64,000 bases of DNA from JAAFHI01 sp039793685 (GTDB taxonomy: Bacteria > Acidobacteriota > Blastocatellia > Chloracidobacteriales > Chloracidobacteriaceae): assembly GCA_039793685.1 (NCBI GenBank), contig JBDRAL010000051.1, forward strand, positions 1-64,000, written 5' to 3'. A program made the translations under genes and the position numbers. Shown here in pieces: positions 61,011 through 64,000 of this stretch. The number at the start of each line of letters is the position of its first letter. Position 1 is the stretch's first letter. The notes under the pieces were generated by a model. That model made no database searches. It was given only the letters and a program-made list of their open reading frames with translations, and had not been told where the DNA came from.

Positions 61011-61183
61011 ACTTCCTCAAATTACGCGGAAGGTGAATCGTTCAAAAAGCTGAAAAGATCGGTGTTCGACCTCGGCGGGAGCGGCTTTCGATTCACGGAA
61101 CTTTACGGTTTCGCCAATCGTACGCGCGCGCGATCCTATTTATATATGCGGCGCGGCCGTTCCCGTCCGGGCAAATCGAAGGT
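61011..61183. promoter_or_regulatory. Region upstream of sigma-kinase pair
   Basis: 173 bases between the sigma gene start and the stop of the upstream gene (both minus strand). It holds an alternating purine-pyrimidine run GTACGCGCGCGCG at ~61121-61133 followed by CCTATTTATATATGCG at ~61136-61151, the only AT-rich patch; a -10-like TATA box could sit here for the sigma gene. No proof of use. Confidence 0.4.
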
Positions 61184-62164
61184 TCAGAGCGACGGATGTT
61201 CGCCCACCGTCACGAGCGTCAGGTTCGTGCCGTCGGCGTTCACCCGGTAAATCTTCCACGGGTCGGCTTTCGTGCCGTCCCGGTCGGCGTAACCGGTGAA
61301 CCAGAGGGTCTTTCCGTCGCGACTCCAGACGGGGTCCATGGCCATGATGAAGTCGGGAGTCAGGCGGCGGCGAACGCCGGTGTACCGGTCGTAGACGAAC
61401 AGGGCCGTGTTCGGCTCACCGTTGAAAATTCGGTCGAATTCCGGCGTTCCCGGAACTTTCGCGGTAAAGGCCAACTGGTTCGGATCGCTCGGATGCGGGA
61501 CGAACCGGTCACTGCTGTCGGTGACGGCTTCGGTATCGCGCAAACCGGCGGTAAAACCGGCAATCGTGAAGTGTTCAACCACCGCACCCTTGGTGGAAAC
61601 GATGTACACCTGCCGGTTGTCGTGAAACATGATCGCTTCCCCGTCGGGCATCCAGACCGGGTTGAAGGCAAAGCCGATTCCGTTGCGGAACAGATTCAGC
61701 GTGTTGGTCGGGGTTCCGTCAGTCCGGACCAGCACGACTTTATCCAGCAGGCCGACCGCAATCTGGTTCCCGCGCGGCGACCAGGCCAGATAACTCACCT
61801 TTTCGGCGGAGACATACAGCGCAACCGGGGATTTATCCAGTATCCCGGCGCGAAAAACGGTGGCCCCGTCAACGCTCGTGTCGCGGACGAAAGCCACCTG
61901 GTCGCCAACCGGGCTTTTCGCCGGGAGATAGCCTTCAAACAGTCTCACCGGTTGCGTGCCCTTGTCGGGCATGGCCCAGAGCCACGCCGCGCCTTTGGGG
62001 TCCATTCTCGAATACACCACCCAGTCGCGGGTCGGTACGTTTTGAACCGCCGGATCGGCCCCGCCAAACCCCGTTTGCGAAAGGGCCGCGTTGTTCGAAC
62101 ACATTTCAAGGAACGAGAAAACAATCAGGAGGGATAGAAAAAGGAAAAGATGACGCTTGGACAT
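61184..62164 (-). CDS. TolB/PD40-like beta-propeller secreted protein
   Basis: 326 residues. GGAGG precedes ATG 62164. The N-terminal signal peptide ends near LEMCSNN, with a possible lipobox Cys. Propeller repeats of the TolB/PD40 type (AWSPRGNQIAVGLLD, NPVWMPDGEAIMFHD, DPVWSRDGKTLWFTG) follow. A periplasmic or outer-membrane-associated propeller of unknown ligand. It follows the TPR gene by 13 bases. Confidence 0.85.
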   Translation of the reverse strand: MSKRHLFLFLSLLIVFSFLEMCSNNAALSQTGFGGADPAVQNVPTRDWVVYSRMDPKGAAWLWAMPDKGTQPVRLFEGYLPAKSPVGDQVAFVRDTSVDGATVFRAGILDKSPVALYVSAEKVSYLAWSPRGNQIAVGLLDKVVLVRTDGTPTNTLNLFRNGIGFAFNPVWMPDGEAIMFHDNRQVYIVSTKGAVVEHFTIAGFTAGLRDTEAVTDSSDRFVPHPSDPNQLAFTAKVPGTPEFDRIFNGEPNTALFVYDRYTGVRRRLTPDFIMAMDPVWSRDGKTLWFTGYADRDGTKADPWKIYRVNADGTNLTLVTVGEHPSL

Positions 62165-62177
62165 ACTCACCTCCGCG

Positions 62178-63092
62178 TTAAAAGCTCCGATAGAGCCTGA
62201 CGACCAGATCGGACTCGAACCGTTGTTTGGTCAGCGGTGCGAAGTTGTAGTTTCTGTCCTTGTCCTTTCCGAGCCGGACTTTGACGTGGAAAGCGCCGAG
62301 TTCCGAACCGACGAAACCGTTGGTTTTGACTTCCTTGATCGTGGCGCGGTCGGCGGCGAAGGTGTGTTTGCCGTCATCGGCCCGGAAGGTCACGTCGTTG
62401 CGGCCTACGAAAAGCGAACCGGAACAGAAGTTGCCAAAGAACCCGTCATGATCATGATACACCCGGAAAACGGCGGTTCCACCAAGATTTATGGCCTGCG
62501 CCATGTTTTTTTCGGCTTCCTGAAGGTTCCGCGTGACGTAGAGGTGGGTGTACCCGAGCATGGCGTAGGCTTTCGGGTCCTGGGGACGCACACCCGTGGC
62601 CGTGGTGAACCGGGCCAGCGCGGTATTGGCATCCTGATTCTTCAATGCCTCGACGCCCTGATCGAACAATTCGTCATAATCGAGGCCCTTCGGCGGCCGC
62701 TTCACCCCGACGACCTTGTCCATCGGGTCGCCGCCGTTCTTGTTCTTACCGTTGGTTTTCAACGGCGGCGCGGAATTGCCCCGATAATTCGAACGAATGG
62801 CCGCGATGATTTCGGGACGCGCCCCGGCGGCAATGAAGTCGTTTTCATCGGCCGCCGTCATTTGAAAATCAACCCCGCGCCGTTCGATTTCAGAGACGAA
62901 TTCCGCCGTCGAAAGCCCGTTGACCTTGAGCGCCGCCAGAATCCCGGTTTTGCGAATCGGGCGGGTTGAACGGGCGTCGGATTGCGCCAGCACCGGTTTC
63001 GAACCTTCCTGAAACGCCGACCAGCCGTATCCGACGACGGTCAGTACCAGAAGAAAGAAAAACGGTCGGAAATAGTGCGTGCCTTGTGTCAT
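62178..63092 (-). CDS. Membrane-anchored TPR protein
   Basis: 304 residues with AGGAGGGG before the ATG. One N-terminal membrane segment (FRPFFFLLVLTVVGYGW). A ~45-residue segment resembling a helical death-like domain (AALKVNGLSTAEFVSEIERRG), TPR-like helices at ~135-185 (LFDQGVEALKNQDANTALARF), and a C-terminal beta domain (FRVYHDHDGFFGNFCSGSLF). No enzyme motif. Precedes the propeller gene in an operon. Confidence 0.75.
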   Translation of the reverse strand: MTQGTHYFRPFFFLLVLTVVGYGWSAFQEGSKPVLAQSDARSTRPIRKTGILAALKVNGLSTAEFVSEIERRGVDFQMTAADENDFIAAGARPEIIAAIRSNYRGNSAPPLKTNGKNKNGGDPMDKVVGVKRPPKGLDYDELFDQGVEALKNQDANTALARFTTATGVRPQDPKAYAMLGYTHLYVTRNLQEAEKNMAQAINLGGTAVFRVYHDHDGFFGNFCSGSLFVGRNDVTFRADDGKHTFAADRATIKEVKTNGFVGSELGAFHVKVRLGKDKDRNYNFAPLTKQRFESDLVVRLYRSF

Positions 63093-63145
63093 GGCGCTCC
63101 CCTCCTTTCCGGGGAAAAAACCGGATGAACAGCCCCCACCGCCCG

Positions 63146-63262
63146 GCCCTCAAGGACCGGGCTAACCTTCCCGAAGCTCCGTAAACGGAGCTAAAGCCAA
63201 AAAAATCAAACTTTTAGCCTCGTTCACGAGGCTTGTTTGAAGGTAGCCCTGTCCTTGAGGGC
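63146..63262. repeat. Branched inverted element with two internal hairpins
   Basis: Outer arms at 63146-63169 (GCCCTCAAGGACCGGGCTAA...) and 63240-63262 are inverted with few mismatches. Between them are two hairpins: AGCTCC-GTAAAC-GGAGCT at 63175-63192 and GCCTCG-TTCA-CGAGGC at 63217-63232. The fold resembles a three-way junction of ~117 bases. It lies between two minus-strand genes and could be a mobile REP-like element, a terminator or a structured RNA. Confidence 0.75.
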
Positions 63263-63287
63263 AGGGCGAAAAAGACGGCCTTTAGTT

Positions 63288-64000
63288 CTACTGATCCAAT
63301 GCCTTGAGTGCCTTTTTGCGCTTCTTTTCACGGACGTCGGCCGCCGTTTCGTTCGTCCCCTTGCGCTTCGAACGGGCGGCCTGCGCTTTTCCCTGGTCGG
63401 CTCCTTTCGCCCCCGCATCCTCCTTCGGCGGCGCGCCCTTGTCGGCGGGCGGATTCGCGGGCGAGGTCGGCCCCGCCGGGGTATTCGGCTTGCCCGATTC
63501 CATTTCCGGGTCATTGGACGGGAAATTCGGCTGGGTCGGCTCGACCGGTTCGGCTTTGGCCGGAGTGGGTTTTTCCGTCGCCGGTGGAGCTTTCGGCTCG
63601 GTCTTGACCGCCGGTTGCGAAACGGTCGCGGGGGCAGGTTTCGGGCTATCCAATTGAATCCAGAAAAAAACGCCGACCGCCGCGACGAGCAAAAGAACCG
63701 CGCCCCCCGCCGCCAGCCAGACGAGCGGTTTCAGGATGGAACGAGGCGCGGGTTGTTCATACTGGCCGGAATTGGGCGGCAGCGGGAGTGGCGTGTTCGG
63801 AACCGGCGTCGGAGGCGAAAAGACCGGTTGCGGCGGGTAGTACGCCGGTTGCGAAAACACCTGGGCGACCGGAACGTCGGCCACCCGGGTCCCGCGCACC
63901 ACGCCGGGGTCGGCGTAACCATTCGGGACTCCCGCGAACGCCGGGACCGCGACCGGCTGGCCGTTCAGCGCCGCCTTGAACTCCTCGGCGGTCTGAAACC
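63288..64000 (-). CDS. C-terminal part of a Ser/Thr protein kinase (partial)
   Basis: The reading frame is open through the window edge. The visible start of the translated piece (FQTAEEFKAALNGQPV) is the end of a kinase domain, as in Hanks kinases with the RFxxAxEFxxAL tail. It is followed by a Pro-rich linker, a membrane helix (LVWLAAGGAVLLLVAAVGVFFW) and a Lys/Pro/Ala-rich exported tail. Only the C-terminal ~237 residues lie in the window, so catalytic residues cannot be checked. Confidence 0.7.
   Translation of the reverse strand, partial: FQTAEEFKAALNGQPVAVPAFAGVPNGYADPGVVRGTRVADVPVAQVFSQPAYYPPQPVFSPPTPVPNTPLPLPPNSGQYEQPAPRSILKPLVWLAAGGAVLLLVAAVGVFFWIQLDSPKPAPATVSQPAVKTEPKAPPATEKPTPAKAEPVEPTQPNFPSNDPEMESGKPNTPAGPTSPANPPADKGAPPKEDAGAKGADQGKAQAARSKRKGTNETAADVREKKRKKALKALDQ

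Noticed and set aside
1..64000. tRNA, rRNA and transposase genes
   Set aside because: No cloverleaf-like T-loop consensus or transposase motif was noticed on either strand; a covariance search would be decisive.

Overview
The window looks like a chromosomal stretch of a GC-rich anoxygenic phototroph, most likely a phototrophic acidobacterium of the Chloracidobacterium type (class Blastocatellia). Four things support this: bacteriochlorophyll genes (chlorophyll synthase, bchC, bchZ) and carotenoid genes (crtB, a carotenoid oxygenase); several Hanks-type kinases; a sigma factor followed by a TPR-kinase (977-codon type), a pair common in Acidobacteriota; and scattered rather than clustered photosynthesis genes. 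The taxon is an inference from gene content; there is no rRNA or tRNA gene in the window. The first ~115 bases are low-complexity C/A runs and may be a poor contig end.

Layout. 0.1-2.3 kb: glpX, a small Cys-rich protein, a lone EutN/CcmL shell-vertex gene and a glutaredoxin-like gene on the minus strand. 2.3-6.2 kb: tightly coupled coaBC, receiver-histidine kinase, sugar-nucleotide epimerase and zinc-ribbon genes. 6.2-9.7 kb: a PARG-like protein, then divergent chlorophyll synthase and phytoene synthase. 10.3-15.3 kb: a broken Doc toxin gene, then a sugar-phosphate block (polyphosphate glucokinase, ATP glucokinase, class I FBPase, FGGY kinase). 16-22 kb: leuS, then bchC, a zinc-ribbon membrane protein and bchZ. 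22.6-32.5 kb: DUF4197, CcsA, an AddA-type helicase-nuclease, a quinone reductase, DUF2314 and a VanW-glycosyltransferase fusion. 32.9-36.6 kb: a triple-repeat secreted protein, a protein kinase and an M20 amidohydrolase.

36.6-39.0 kb is a strikingly AT-rich island holding one gene. It encodes a Hanks-type kinase fused to a SAMHD1/dGTPase-like HD domain whose catalytic His-Asp is replaced by Ser-Ser. I regard this as the best candidate for an undescribed system. 39-44.6 kb holds metal-linked genes: a DUF692 iron enzyme and its probable partner protein (separated by an inverted Fic gene), then a COG0523 GTPase with a His-rich loop, a WD40 protein and a MerC-like membrane protein. 44.8-54.3 kb: a glutathionylspermidine-synthase-like ATP-grasp enzyme, a UGT-type glycosyltransferase, a carotenoid oxygenase, a DraG-like hydrolase, an orphan Hen1 RNA methyltransferase, an FHA-GGDEF diguanylate cyclase and a small glutaredoxin. 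54.4-57.5 kb: PilN, PilO, PilP-like and pseudopilin-like genes. 57.5-64 kb: TPR-kinase plus sigma factor, a TolB-like beta-propeller, a TPR protein and the C-terminus of another kinase running off the end.

A second genome-level signal is a set of intergenic elements built from 7-nt (and in one case 9-nt) tandem units arranged as inverted arms. Four unrelated heptamer families occur. They fill the gaps from stop codon to stop or start codon, and in two cases they encode the last codons and stop of the neighbouring protein.
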